Assembly: GCF_017876515.1 (NCBI RefSeq)
Contig: NZ_JAGIOC010000001.1
Span: 3,162,001-3,226,000, forward strand
Length of the DNA stretch: 64,000 bases
Direction: 5' to 3'
Source of the DNA: Brachybacterium fresconis
GTDB lineage: Bacteria; Actinomycetota; Actinomycetes; Actinomycetales; Dermabacteraceae
Position numbers and translations under genes: made by a program. Positions within the stretch are counted from its first letter, which is position 1. Each line of letters opens with the position of its first letter. The notes beneath the pieces are model-generated. The model made no database searches. It worked only from the letters and a program-made list of their open reading frames with translations, and was not told where the DNA came from. This document shows positions 25,729 through 34,140 of the stretch, in pieces.

Positions 25729-27084
25729 ATGTCCGATTCACGGGTGGATCTGTCGTTCCTTCTCACCGCGCTGCGCAAGCTCTGGTGGGTGGTCGTGCTC
25801 GCCGCCGTACTCGGTGCTGCGGGCACCTTCGGGTACGCATCGCTCCAGACGCCGCTGTACACGGCGACCAGTTCGCTCCACTTCTCCATCGCGCAGAGTG
25901 ACAGTGCTACCGACCTGAACCAAGGGTCGAACTACACGCAGAGCCAGATGCTCTCCTACGCCCAGCTGGTCGAAGGCTCGCTCGTCCTCCAGCCGGTTAT
26001 TGACGAGCTGAATCTGGAGGCGACGCCGCGCGGGCTGTCGAGCTCGATCTCGGTATCGATTCCCCAAGACACCTCGACGATGGAGATCACGGTGACCTCG
26101 GCGGATCCCGAGCGTGCAGCAGATCTTGCTTCCGCAATCTCCGAGCAGCTCATCGAAGTGCTCGACGAGGCCGGCTCGAAGACCGCGGACGGCTCCCCGT
26201 CGGTGACCGTCACGATCTACGACGATGCGGTCCCACCCCGGTCGCAGTCCTCGCCGGACAGGTCTCGGGACACCCTGCTGGGGGGCGTCGCCGGCGGCGT
26301 GATCGGTGTCGCCCTCGCGCTGCTCGTCGCGCTGCTCGACACTCGGGTCCGCAACGAGGAGATCCTGGTCGAAGCCGGAGGGGACCCTGTTCTCGGCGTC
26401 GTCTCGAAGGCTCCGCTCCTGCAGTCTCGCGCCCTCGCGGTCGCGCAAGAGCCCCTGAGCCCGACCGCGGAGGACTTCCACCGGATCCGTTCCGCGCTGA
26501 CCTATGCGAATGTCAGCTCGAGAGTGCGAGTTCTGCTGGTGACGGCGGGAATGCCAGGGGAAGGGAAGTCGACCGTCTCAGTCAATCTTGCGATGACCCT
26601 GGCTGGTCTGCGCCACTCGGTGCTGCTCATCGACGCAGACCTGCGGCGCCCCCGAGTCCACGTGCATGTCGGGATCGACGGCTCCGTCGGATTGACGAAC
26701 GTGATGCTCGAGCAAGTCACCCTGGAAGTCGCCACGCACTCGGTGAGCGGGACGACGCTGGACGTTCTTCCCTCCGGCGAGATCCCGCCGAACCCAGCTG
26801 AGATGCTCACGTCCCATCGGATGGAGGAGCTGATCGCCGCAGTGTCAGGGAAGTACGACTACGTCATCATCGACACTCCGCCCACCCTCAGCGTCGCGGA
26901 TGCGAACCTTCTCGCTCCGTTGACGGATGGCGTACTCCTCGTGGTGGACGCGACCAAGACCAGGCGGGCGGCGCTGGCACAGAGCATGAAGACTCTGGAG
27001 ATGGGGGGTGCCCGGATCCTCGGTACGGTGTTGAATCGGGCACGGCCTGTGCGCGGTAGGGACCGCTACTACGCCGAGAAATAA
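25729..27084 (+). CDS. Chain-length determinant fused to BY-kinase (Wzz/Wzc-like)
   Basis: Membrane tyrosine autokinase of 451 residues that controls polymer length. An N-terminal Wzz domain lies between two membrane helices (about 17-38 and 184-202). The cytoplasmic kinase has Walker A GMPGEGKST (274-282), Walker A' IDADLRRPR (301-309) and Walker B VIIDTPPTLS. The usual tyrosine cluster at the C-terminus is reduced to a single Tyr-Tyr pair (RDRYYAEK). ATG at 25729 is chosen because the protein then begins like family members (VDLSFLLTALRKLWW). It is the likely substrate of the phosphatase encoded at 16966. Confidence 0.92.
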   Translation: MSDSRVDLSFLLTALRKLWWVVVLAAVLGAAGTFGYASLQTPLYTATSSLHFSIAQSDSATDLNQGSNYTQSQMLSYAQLVEGSLVLQPVIDELNLEATPRGLSSSISVSIPQDTSTMEITVTSADPERAADLASAISEQLIEVLDEAGSKTADGSPSVTVTIYDDAVPPRSQSSPDRSRDTLLGGVAGGVIGVALALLVALLDTRVRNEEILVEAGGDPVLGVVSKAPLLQSRALAVAQEPLSPTAEDFHRIRSALTYANVSSRVRVLLVTAGMPGEGKSTVSVNLAMTLAGLRHSVLLIDADLRRPRVHVHVGIDGSVGLTNVMLEQVTLEVATHSVSGTTLDVLPSGEIPPNPAEMLTSHRMEELIAAVSGKYDYVIIDTPPTLSVADANLLAPLTDGVLLVVDATKTRRAALAQSMKTLEMGGARILGTVLNRARPVRGRDRYYAEK

Positions 27085-27209
27085 GGCGTTCTGCGGCTGG
27101 GCAGGTGGCCGAAGCGTGCCGCCCGTTCAGCCCGGCGATGGGCGTCGTGAGCGACCGCGGCGGAGGCGGAACGGGCGGTTCGGCGCCGTAACGTGCGGCC
27201 GCAGCCACT

Positions 27210-27236
27210 TGTCCGCACTGCATGCAGAAACGGACA
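27210..27236. promoter_or_regulatory. Second TGTCCG-N15-CGGACA operator candidate
   Basis: TGTCCG at 27210-27215 and CGGACA at 27231-27236 have the same orientation and the same 15-bp gap as the site at 16146. Both sites extend by a T on each side. It lies about 270 bp upstream of the ABC exporter gene. Confidence 0.5.
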
Positions 27237-27264
27237 TATCGTGATAAGTTGGGCCACTGATGGC

Positions 27265-27277
27265 GTGAGCGGCTCAC
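27265..27277. promoter_or_regulatory. Palindrome GTGAGC-G-GCTCAC
   Basis: A perfect 6-bp palindrome with a single central base sits in the leader of the ABC exporter gene. The form resembles LacI-type operators, but no LacI-family gene is in the window. Confidence 0.3.
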
Positions 27278-27313
27278 AACGGGGCCGAAGCCTCAGGTTC
27301 CGCTTCAGACGGG

Positions 27314-27505
27314 GTGATCGATGTGGCACTTCGGCCCGAGGACGTGACGGAGCGTCGTCGTCGAGCAGACCTTCGGCGTCTGTGGTGCGTGCGCCCTCAC
27401 CGATTCGGGGTCGGCGATGCGAATCTCTCCCGAGGGGTCGATGAAGTCGGGCCGGCCCATGTGAACCGCCACGATGGAAGATCTTCGAGCGGAGCTGCAG
27501 AATGA
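27314..27505 (+). CDS. Possible small ORF (63 residues) coupled to the ABC exporter
   Basis: GTG-started frame of 63 codons whose stop overlaps the ABC exporter start as ATGA, the same junction seen between clear gene pairs here. The product is basic (LRPEDVTERRRRADLRRLWC near the start) with no signal peptide or helix. Third-position GC, counted by hand, is about 59%, lower than the flanking genes, and the ribosome site is poor, so it may be chance. If real it could be a leader peptide or small partner of the transporter. I recognise no family. Confidence 0.2.
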   Translation: MIDVALRPEDVTERRRRADLRRLWCVRPHRFGVGDANLSRGVDEVGPAHVNRHDGRSSSGAAE

Positions 27506-29340
27506 CAGGGTCAGGGAAGCGCACGAAGTCTCCGGTGGCGAGGGTCCGGGAAACGCTGACCGCGTGGCGTCGAATATCTACGTTCTTCACCGGTTCCACG
27601 TGGCAGATCGTCCTCATCGCGGTGGTCTCTGTGGCGACGGGCCTGGCGGAAGCCCTCCTGCTCACCCTCATCGCCTCGATCGCGATGGCCATCGCGGAAG
27701 GCGCCGGTGACGTCCAGGTGACGCTCTTCGGCATGAGCGTCGAGGGAAGCCGCATGGAGATGATCGTTGCGAGCTTGGTCATCGCGGTCATCAGGGGCGC
27801 GCTCCAACTCCTCGTCGCCTATCTGCCGGCGCGCATGAGTGCGCAGGCGATGGCTCGCCTACGGAAGCGACTATTCGACGGATTCGTCGGCTCCACGTGG
27901 AGCGTGAAGGGCAGCGAGCGCGAGGGCGGGTTCCAATCGCTCATGATCAACCAGGTCAACGCCACGGCCCAGACGATCATCGTCATGAGCGTGACGATCT
28001 CGTCGTTGCTGATGTTCCTGACGCTGCTGATCTCCGCTGTGGCGCTGAGCCCAGCTGCGGCGGCCGTCATCACGGTGGCGTCTCTCGCCCTGTTCATCGG
28101 TCTGCGCCCGATGGCCAGGAATCTTCGGAAGAGTTCGACGAACCTCAGCACCGAGGGTATCGAGTATGCCAAGACCACACAGGACGTCGCGTCTATCGCC
28201 GAGGAGATCCAGGTGTTCGGCGCGAGCCCCTCGTATCGCGGCGTTTTCTACGATCAGCTTCGCGCTGTGCAGCGACCATTCCAGCACACTCGGTTCATGA
28301 GTCAGGCCGTGCCAGCCCTCTATCAGAGCACCGCGCTCCTGATCCTGGTCATTGCGCTTCTGGTCGTATCCCTGGCCGGCACCCAGTCCGTCACGACGCT
28401 GGGGGCGGTCGTCCTGATGCTGGTGCGGGCCGTCACCTATGGGCAGCGTGTCCAGACCTCTTTGACGACCATCGACGAGAAGGTTCCGTTCATGCTCCAC
28501 CTCGCTGATGCGATCGAGCAGTATGAGAAACATGCCGAAGTACCGGGTTCGACCCCGCTGGGGTCCATCGAGAACCTCGAGTTCCGAGACGTGTCCTATG
28601 AGTACACGCCGGGCAAGAAGGCCCTGGAAAACGTCTCCTTCTCGGTGAAGATGGGGGAGGTAGTCGGGATAGTCGGACCTTCAGGGTCCGGCAAATCCAC
28701 CCTCGTTCAGCTCTTGCTCCGACTCAGGGAGCCCGCCACGGGGGACTATCTCGTCAATGGTCTGGCGGCACAGGACATGCAGCGAACCGATTGGCGGAAA
28801 CTGGTGGCGTATGTGCCGCAGATGCCGCAGCTCGTCTTCGGCTCTGTGCGGGAGAACATCCGATTCTTCCGCGAGGATCTCACGGACGAGGACGTCGTCC
28901 AGGCTGCGCAGCGTGCGCATGTCCACGAGGACATCTTGAGCCTCTCCGACGGGTATGACACTGTCGTCGGCCTGCGATCGGCCAGTATTTCCGGCGGCCA
29001 GGCTCAGCGGATCTGCCTGGCGCGTGCCTTCGCGGCAAACCCCAAGGTCGTGATTCTCGATGAGCCGACGAGCGCACTGGATGTGAAGTCCGAGGGGCTC
29101 GTACAGCAGTCCCTCGAAAAGCTTGCGGGCGAAGCCATCGTCTTCCTGGTCGCACATCGTCTGACGACACTCACCGTCTGTGACCGTGTCATGGTCATCA
29201 AGGATGCCCATCTCGAAGGGTTCGAGACGGCGGAGGAGCTCTTCACATCGAACGACTTTTTCCGAGAGGTCACGACCATTACGCGATCCGTCGACAGCGA
29301 TCCCTCCGCAGGGCGCCTGAGCCTCGGGGATCGGTTGTGA
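27502..29340 (+). CDS. ABC exporter, fused permease and ATPase
   Basis: Type-IV ABC exporter half-transporter of 612 residues that works as a dimer. Six hydrophobic segments (about 35-330) precede the ATPase domain with Walker A GPSGSGKST (about 393-401), Q-loop VAYVPQMPQ, signature ISGGQAQR (about 497), Walker B VVILDEPTSALD and the H-loop AHR. All catalytic residues are intact. No C39 peptidase domain is present. ATG at 27502 has GGAG 7 nt upstream. The next gene starts inside its stop codon (TGATG). In a polysaccharide locus it may flip a lipid-linked saccharide or export a small product. Confidence 0.92.
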   Translation: MTGSGKRTKSPVARVRETLTAWRRISTFFTGSTWQIVLIAVVSVATGLAEALLLTLIASIAMAIAEGAGDVQVTLFGMSVEGSRMEMIVASLVIAVIRGALQLLVAYLPARMSAQAMARLRKRLFDGFVGSTWSVKGSEREGGFQSLMINQVNATAQTIIVMSVTISSLLMFLTLLISAVALSPAAAAVITVASLALFIGLRPMARNLRKSSTNLSTEGIEYAKTTQDVASIAEEIQVFGASPSYRGVFYDQLRAVQRPFQHTRFMSQAVPALYQSTALLILVIALLVVSLAGTQSVTTLGAVVLMLVRAVTYGQRVQTSLTTIDEKVPFMLHLADAIEQYEKHAEVPGSTPLGSIENLEFRDVSYEYTPGKKALENVSFSVKMGEVVGIVGPSGSGKSTLVQLLLRLREPATGDYLVNGLAAQDMQRTDWRKLVAYVPQMPQLVFGSVRENIRFFREDLTDEDVVQAAQRAHVHEDILSLSDGYDTVVGLRSASISGGQAQRICLARAFAANPKVVILDEPTSALDVKSEGLVQQSLEKLAGEAIVFLVAHRLTTLTVCDRVMVIKDAHLEGFETAEELFTSNDFFREVTTITRSVDSDPSAGRLSLGDRL

Positions 29341-30455
29341 TGTCCTACCAGGACTTCCGCAGCTTCTGGCCGAGGGCCGCCTCGCTGTGGAGGGGCATCC
29401 GGCGAAATCGCCGAACGGCAGCAGGCGGGGCGAGCTTTCTCCGCCCGGGAATCTATTTTCCGCGCTCCGAGACGCTCTGGGCGCGTCGGGGCGCCCACCT
29501 TCCGGGCCACCTCCTGCGGACGAAAGGCGGGCGCTCGTCGATATCCGCGAGGGCATCGACGCTCTACCTTCGATTCCGGCTGATGGCTGGTGCGTTCGTG
29601 GTGCTCGGCTCACGGCGAGGCAGGACGGCTGAACTCGTGGTCGCCTCGTTCGATGGCGGGATCGTCGTCCTCGATCATGCGGGGAGTCGTGTTTTCCGAA
29701 CGTATGGAACGGGTAGGGTGTCGGCGGCGGACGAACGCCGCCGACGGCAGTTCTCTGATCACGTCTCCGCACCGCAGCTCTGGTTCCGAGACGATGGTGC
29801 GGTGGTCGAGGAGGAACTCATCGAGGGCGCTTATCTCGGTGACGTGTCGCACGAGCAACGGGCCGGGCTCATCACGATCCTTGTCGAGCAGTTCACAGCT
29901 CTGGTGGCGGCGTATGGCAGCGAAGCTCCGTCCCTCACGGACCGGGACCTCCACGTCCTGCTCTCGCAGGTCGACGTCCCACCGGGGTTCGCTCGCGCAT
30001 GGGAGGCGTCGGTGATCGAGTGGCTCTCCTCCGAGACACCGTGGATCCCGTCGCCGCGGGAGGCCAACGCGAAGAACATCGTGATGCGGTCGGATGGGCG
30101 ACCCGCACCCATAGACCTCGGTGATCTCCAGGTGGACCCGTACTTCGTTTACCCCGTCGGCATACTCATCGCCGCGGGGAGTGAGGCCATACGGCGCTTC
30201 CTCGTGGGCGATGAAGACTATTCCTTTGCGACGCTCTTCGCAGTCGCTGACCAGAGTTGGGATGGCACGCCGAGCGAGCGTACGGGGTTGCTCCTAACCC
30301 GTATCGCCTACGCGGCACACAAGGATTCCTTGGCTGAAGGGGACGTCGACCGAGCTGTCTTCACAGCATCCCTGCGCCGACGATGGGAAGAGGTTCGAGA
30401 TGCGTTCGACCGTCTCCCGTCCGGATCCTCGAGTCGAGCGACCCCCGGGCCGTAG
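29340..30455 (+). CDS. Uncharacterised protein with a degenerate kinase-like fold
   Basis: Protein of 371 residues that I do not recognise by name. The C-terminal half has an APH/protein-kinase-like arrangement: a helical lobe (LITILVEQFTALVAAYG), a catalytic-loop-like EANAKNIVMRSDG (about 239-251) and a metal-loop-like PIDLGDLQVDPYF, with DLG in place of DFG. The usual catalytic His-x-Asp is replaced (PREANAKN), so it may be a pseudokinase or use a different base. The N-terminus is Arg-rich. No signal peptide. Its ATG overlaps the ABC exporter stop (TGATG), so the two are translationally coupled. It may phosphorylate or bind the exported molecule. Homology is inferred from motif spacing only. 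Confidence 0.55.
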   Translation: MSYQDFRSFWPRAASLWRGIRRNRRTAAGGASFLRPGIYFPRSETLWARRGAHLPGHLLRTKGGRSSISARASTLYLRFRLMAGAFVVLGSRRGRTAELVVASFDGGIVVLDHAGSRVFRTYGTGRVSAADERRRRQFSDHVSAPQLWFRDDGAVVEEELIEGAYLGDVSHEQRAGLITILVEQFTALVAAYGSEAPSLTDRDLHVLLSQVDVPPGFARAWEASVIEWLSSETPWIPSPREANAKNIVMRSDGRPAPIDLGDLQVDPYFVYPVGILIAAGSEAIRRFLVGDEDYSFATLFAVADQSWDGTPSERTGLLLTRIAYAAHKDSLAEGDVDRAVFTASLRRRWEEVRDAFDRLPSGSSSRATPGP

Positions 30456-30476
30456 AGGGCGAGGTGCGCGCATCCG

Positions 30477-31661
30477 TCATGACGTGACTCGCGGCGAGCT
30501 CCGCAGCAGGTCAAGAACGGCATCGAGACTGGCGCGCCCCTTCGCCGCGGCGGCTTCGGCCTCCGCGGGATCCAGGGCCTCTGTCGCGACCACGACCTTC
30601 TGGGGCAGAGTCTCGAGATCATCGGTGCGCAGGTCGAATCCGGTGGTCCACCCCACCGAGTGCAGCAGCGGTGCGAACTTGCGCGAATACGCGAGGGGGA
30701 CGGCGGGGACGCCGACGGAGAGGGCGTTCAGGCACGCGTGCATCCGCGATCCGATCAGGGCGTTGGCCCCGGCGATCGTTGCGCGAACGGAGTCGAGATC
30801 CTCGGGCACGATGACCTCGACGTCCCCCTCGACCTCGTCGGCGAGAGCCCGTATGGCGGGCACGTCGTTGTCCGGGTTGGGGGTGTCAAGCACATGGGCC
30901 AGCAGAGAGACCTCACGGCCCTCGGCGCGGAGCAGATCCAGAGTCTCGCGGACGACGCGCCGGTACCCCTCGGCAGATACATGAGGATTCTCGTGCCACA
31001 GGAGCCCGCTGACGTTGAGCAGCACGTCCCGACGCGGCGCGGGGGAGGGCTGGTCGATCGCGAACACCAGATCGGCGGTGGTCAGATCCGGTGCGCGGCC
31101 GAGACCCGCCGCTGCCTGCGCGCTTTCGGGGTCACGAGCCACGACCAGTTCCGAACGCTTCAGTGTTCGCGACGCCAGGAGACGTCCGCGCCGCGTGGCG
31201 AATGGTCCGATGGTCTGAGGGGCCATCACCATCCTCGCCCCTGCTTGGCGAGCCATCTCATGCACGGTGCTCATGGTCAGGTGGCGGCCCAGGCCGTAGA
31301 TGTCCGTAAAGCTGTCGCCGGAGCGCGTGTCCCAGACGAGGTCGAAGCTCCGAAAGTATCCCTGCATCCCGTAACGAGGCAGAACTCGCTCGCGCAGGAG
31401 CGAACGAGGCCGCCCCCACGGCACCTGGGGCGGTCGCGCCCCGTAATTCGCGAAGGTGAAGTCGGCGTCTGGAAAGGCACGCAGCAAAAGGTCGCGGGAG
31501 CCCCGAGCGAGGACGGCGACCCCGAGGTTCGGGGACGACTCCTCGGCCCACAGCACTAGAATGCGTGGGGACCCGTTCGCGCTCATGGACAAAGTCGCTT
31601 CTCTGCCTTGTCCGGTGTTCATTGTTCGGGGCGTGATGCCCTCTGGCCCTCGATCGCTCAT
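30477..31661 (-). CDS. Polysaccharide pyruvyl transferase family protein
   Basis: Enzyme of 394 residues resembling the CsaB/WcaK-type pyruvyl transferases that put a ketal-linked pyruvate on a sugar. Visible features are the N-terminal Rossmann-like NLGVAVLARG, MVMAPQTIGPF, VVARDPESA, LLNVSGLLWH and GSRMHACLNALSVGVPAVPLAYSRKF split across the C-terminal half (the conserved SxRxH...A...G.P element). Its ATG overlaps the stop of the upstream glycosyltransferase gene (ATGA). A later in-frame ATG gives MSANGSPRILVLW, also plausible. It converges on the kinase-fold gene with 21 bp between. Confidence 0.85.
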   Translation of the reverse strand: MSDRGPEGITPRTMNTGQGREATLSMSANGSPRILVLWAEESSPNLGVAVLARGSRDLLLRAFPDADFTFANYGARPPQVPWGRPRSLLRERVLPRYGMQGYFRSFDLVWDTRSGDSFTDIYGLGRHLTMSTVHEMARQAGARMVMAPQTIGPFATRRGRLLASRTLKRSELVVARDPESAQAAAGLGRAPDLTTADLVFAIDQPSPAPRRDVLLNVSGLLWHENPHVSAEGYRRVVRETLDLLRAEGREVSLLAHVLDTPNPDNDVPAIRALADEVEGDVEVIVPEDLDSVRATIAGANALIGSRMHACLNALSVGVPAVPLAYSRKFAPLLHSVGWTTGFDLRTDDLETLPQKVVVATEALDPAEAEAAAAKGRASLDAVLDLLRSSPRVTS

Positions 31662-32848
31662 CCGATCGCCAGCATCGGTGCTGTGCGGAGTCGCTCTGTC
31701 ACCGCTGCCGTCACGTCCCGCCGATACACCTCAGGCGCATGACGCCGCAGCGCCACGACACGATTGCTGTGCACCTCGCGGGCGACCTGCGGCCACATCG
31801 TGCTGAGGGACTCCAGCTCGGCCGCGATCGCCGCATAATCATCTGGTATGACCAGGCGAGTGGTGTCGTAGCGACTGGCAGCCTCTCGCAACCCGCTGTA
31901 GTCGCTCACGATCACGGGTCGCAGCGAGAGAACCCCCTCGACTGCGGTGTTGCCAAAGGACTCGTCGCCCCGCGACGGGACCACCAGCACGTCGGCTTCC
32001 GCAAGGAATGGCCAGATATCGCTGTGGAAGCCAGCGAACGCCACCTCGACTCCGCTGGAAGCGGCCTGCTCACGCAGCTGCTCCTCGTACCACTCGTACC
32101 CCTCGAACGCGGTGCCCAGCAGGGTGACCGCCACAGACCGACCAGCGTCCTGCAACCGCGACGCGGCGTCGAGCACCAGGTCCGGGCCCTTGCGTGGCGA
32201 GAGCCGCCCGAGATACAGGATCCGCAGCGGGCCCGTGAGCTCTGCCCGCGGCGGCTGCGGGTCCTCGGGTGAGGTGACGCCGTTGTAGATCACCTCGGCA
32301 CGTCGAGCCAGCGGCACCAGGGCGTCGCGGATCGTCGCCAGGCTGAACTCGCTGTTGACCAGGGTCCTTGTCGACGCCAGGTGGGGCAGGTACAGCGCGG
32401 CGTTGACGAACCGATTGCCGGCGGCCTCTGCCTCATGCACGTGACTGATCGAGCGGGTCTTGCGCGCCCGCGCGAGCAGCGGCCACTGGGGGATGATGAT
32501 CGTGGAGACATACACGGCGTCCGGCCGTACCTGTCCCAGCAGCCGCCAGGCGCTCACCAGACCGGTCAGCGACGAGCGCAGCAGCGTCGGCCATCCTCGG
32601 GGTCGCAGCAGGGCTTTGCGCAGTACGAGCATGGGCACGATCGTCACCCGGGCGCCGGCGCGCTGCAGCTCGGGGACCAGGGGACCGTCGGAGGGCAGCG
32701 CCACGACGACCGCGCACCCTGCCTCCCGAAACCCGATGACGCTCTCCAGCAGCATCCGGTCGGAGCCGAACAGCTCGGCCCCCGGATGGACGACCAGGAT
32801 GGTCTTCCCCTCGGGGCTCATCTCGGCAGTGCTCATCGCGGTGCTCAT
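31658..32848 (-). CDS. Family 4 glycosyltransferase (GT-B)
   Basis: Retaining GT-B enzyme of 396 residues. The N-terminal acceptor domain starts ILVVHPGAELFGSDRMLLE. The C-terminal donor domain has LRILYLGRLSPRKGPDLVL and the E-x7-E-type motif PSRGDESFGNTAVEGVL near residue 300. ATG at 32848 is chosen because a GAGGAGGA site lies about 10 nt upstream and it overlaps the previous stop as ATGA; an ATG at 32857 is too close to that site. It is the middle gene of a three-gene minus-strand operon (GT4, GT4, pyruvyl transferase). Confidence 0.9.
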   Translation of the reverse strand: MSTAMSTAEMSPEGKTILVVHPGAELFGSDRMLLESVIGFREAGCAVVVALPSDGPLVPELQRAGARVTIVPMLVLRKALLRPRGWPTLLRSSLTGLVSAWRLLGQVRPDAVYVSTIIIPQWPLLARARKTRSISHVHEAEAAGNRFVNAALYLPHLASTRTLVNSEFSLATIRDALVPLARRAEVIYNGVTSPEDPQPPRAELTGPLRILYLGRLSPRKGPDLVLDAASRLQDAGRSVAVTLLGTAFEGYEWYEEQLREQAASSGVEVAFAGFHSDIWPFLAEADVLVVPSRGDESFGNTAVEGVLSLRPVIVSDYSGLREAASRYDTTRLVIPDDYAAIAAELESLSTMWPQVAREVHSNRVVALRRHAPEVYRRDVTAAVTERLRTAPMLAIG

Positions 32849-34041
32849 CCGACCCATTCCTCCTCACGGCGCCGCAGTCGCGGCGACTCGTGCCGGATCG
32901 ACTCGCCACGGGCGAGCCGCCGCGCCAGGTCCTCGTACGCGGTCGCGACGTCGTCCCAGCGGAACGCCGAGGCCGCCCGCACACGGTTCGCGTGTCCCTG
33001 GGCGGCGACGGACGCCGGCGCGGATTCCGTGAGATGGAACAGGCCGGCGATGTCATCGGCCCCGGAGAAGAACCAGCCCTCGTCGTCCAGCACCTCCCGA
33101 TTGAATCCGACGTCATAGGCGATCACCGGGGTCCCCGCACCGATCGCACGCAGCAGCGACGGGTTCGTGCCGCCGACGGAGTGGCCGTGCACGTAGGTCA
33201 GGGCGTGGAAGTACAGGGCGTCGAGCAGTCCCTGGTCGTACACGCCGCCCAGCAGGCGGATGCGGGGGTCCCCGTCGGCCGCGCTGCGGATCGCGTGCGT
33301 GTACTCGGCGCTGTACGGCGCGGAGCCGACCACCACGAGCGGCAGGCAGGCGGAGCTGCGGCGGTAGCCCTCCACGATCTCCAGCACGTGGTTCTCCGGC
33401 TCGAACCGGGCGACGGCGAGGTGGTATCCCTCGGGCTCCAGGCCGAGCTCGCGCACCCCGAGGTCGGGGGCCTGCTCGAGGATCGGGGCGCCGTAGCGGA
33501 TCAGCTCCGTGCGGACCCCGAACTGGTCGCGGTAGTAATCGGAGATGCCGGGAGCGTCGGCGATCAGCGCGTCCCCGTGGCACACGCCGAACTCCTCCGC
33601 CCAGCGGTAGTACGCCTTGCCGCGTCGGCCCCATTTCGAGCGGCGCCACTCCAGGCCGTCCATGTGCAGTGCGGTGGGGATGCCGCGCCCGCGCAGCAGC
33701 GGCAGGAACGGCGAGTTGGCCGCGTTGAACACGAATGCCGCATCCGTGCGCCGCCGAGTGATCAGGTGGAGGGCCGAGACTCCGGTGTGGCTGAGGGTCT
33801 CGAGCTGCTTCTGCGGGATCGCCGGCAGGGTCACGACGCGCATGCCGAGATGCTCGCGCATGCGCTGACCGGATCTGCGCGTATACACCGAGACGTCGTG
33901 ACCGCGCTCGACCAGCCGCCGTCCGACCTCCTCGACGGCGGTCTCGAACCCCCCGTAGGCGGCGGGTACACCTCTCGTCCCCACCATGGCGATCGAGAGC
34001 CGACCGCCACGGGACCCCTGAATGTCCGAATTGTGTGGCAT
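32845..34041 (-). CDS. DUF1972/GT4 glycosyltransferase, rhamnosyltransferase-like
   Basis: GT-B enzyme of 398 residues. The DUF1972 N-terminal hallmark IAMVGTRGVPAAYGGFET (about 16-33) is followed by VYTRRSGQ, HMDGLEWRRSKW and the GT4 donor domain with ARFEPENHVLEIVEGY and GHSVGGTNPSLLRAIGAGTP. Proteins with this layout often transfer rhamnose or a related sugar to a lipid-linked acceptor; the donor is not provable here. ATG at 34041 gives a normal N-terminus. It is the first gene of the minus-strand operon and diverges from the sensor kinase gene across 99 bp. Confidence 0.9.
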   Translation of the reverse strand: MPHNSDIQGSRGGRLSIAMVGTRGVPAAYGGFETAVEEVGRRLVERGHDVSVYTRRSGQRMREHLGMRVVTLPAIPQKQLETLSHTGVSALHLITRRRTDAAFVFNAANSPFLPLLRGRGIPTALHMDGLEWRRSKWGRRGKAYYRWAEEFGVCHGDALIADAPGISDYYRDQFGVRTELIRYGAPILEQAPDLGVRELGLEPEGYHLAVARFEPENHVLEIVEGYRRSSACLPLVVVGSAPYSAEYTHAIRSAADGDPRIRLLGGVYDQGLLDALYFHALTYVHGHSVGGTNPSLLRAIGAGTPVIAYDVGFNREVLDDEGWFFSGADDIAGLFHLTESAPASVAAQGHANRVRAASAFRWDDVATAYEDLARRLARGESIRHESPRLRRREEEWVG

Positions 34042-34140
34042 TGCCCCAATATAGTGCGTGAACCCTCCCCGGTCCAGGCCACTCGCTCCGGCCCCGTCCC
34101 TGGATCGGGCTTTCCCCGCCTGTCCGCCTACGATGCCCTC

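Larger units (their letters stand above)
27085..27501. other. 417-bp leader between the BY-kinase and ABC exporter genes
   Basis: Contains, in order: an inverted repeat CCGCCCGTTC/GAACGGGCGG (27119-27128 and 27169-27178), a possible attenuating or terminating structure; the operator-like TGTCCG-N15-CGGACA (27210-27236); GTGAGC-G-GCTCAC (27265-27277), a LacI-type-looking palindrome; and a possible 63-codon ORF (27314-27505). No other gene is visible. Confidence 0.5.

Noticed and set aside
27119..27178. Inverted repeat as a firm terminator after the BY-kinase gene
   Set aside because: The 10-bp arms are separated by a 40-nt loop, so folding is doubtful. It is kept only as a possible structure.
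27193..27444. Second small frame in the ABC exporter leader
   Set aside because: It is Arg/Ser-rich, lacks a ribosome site, overlaps the inverted repeats and the better-placed frame at 27314, and does not couple to the exporter.
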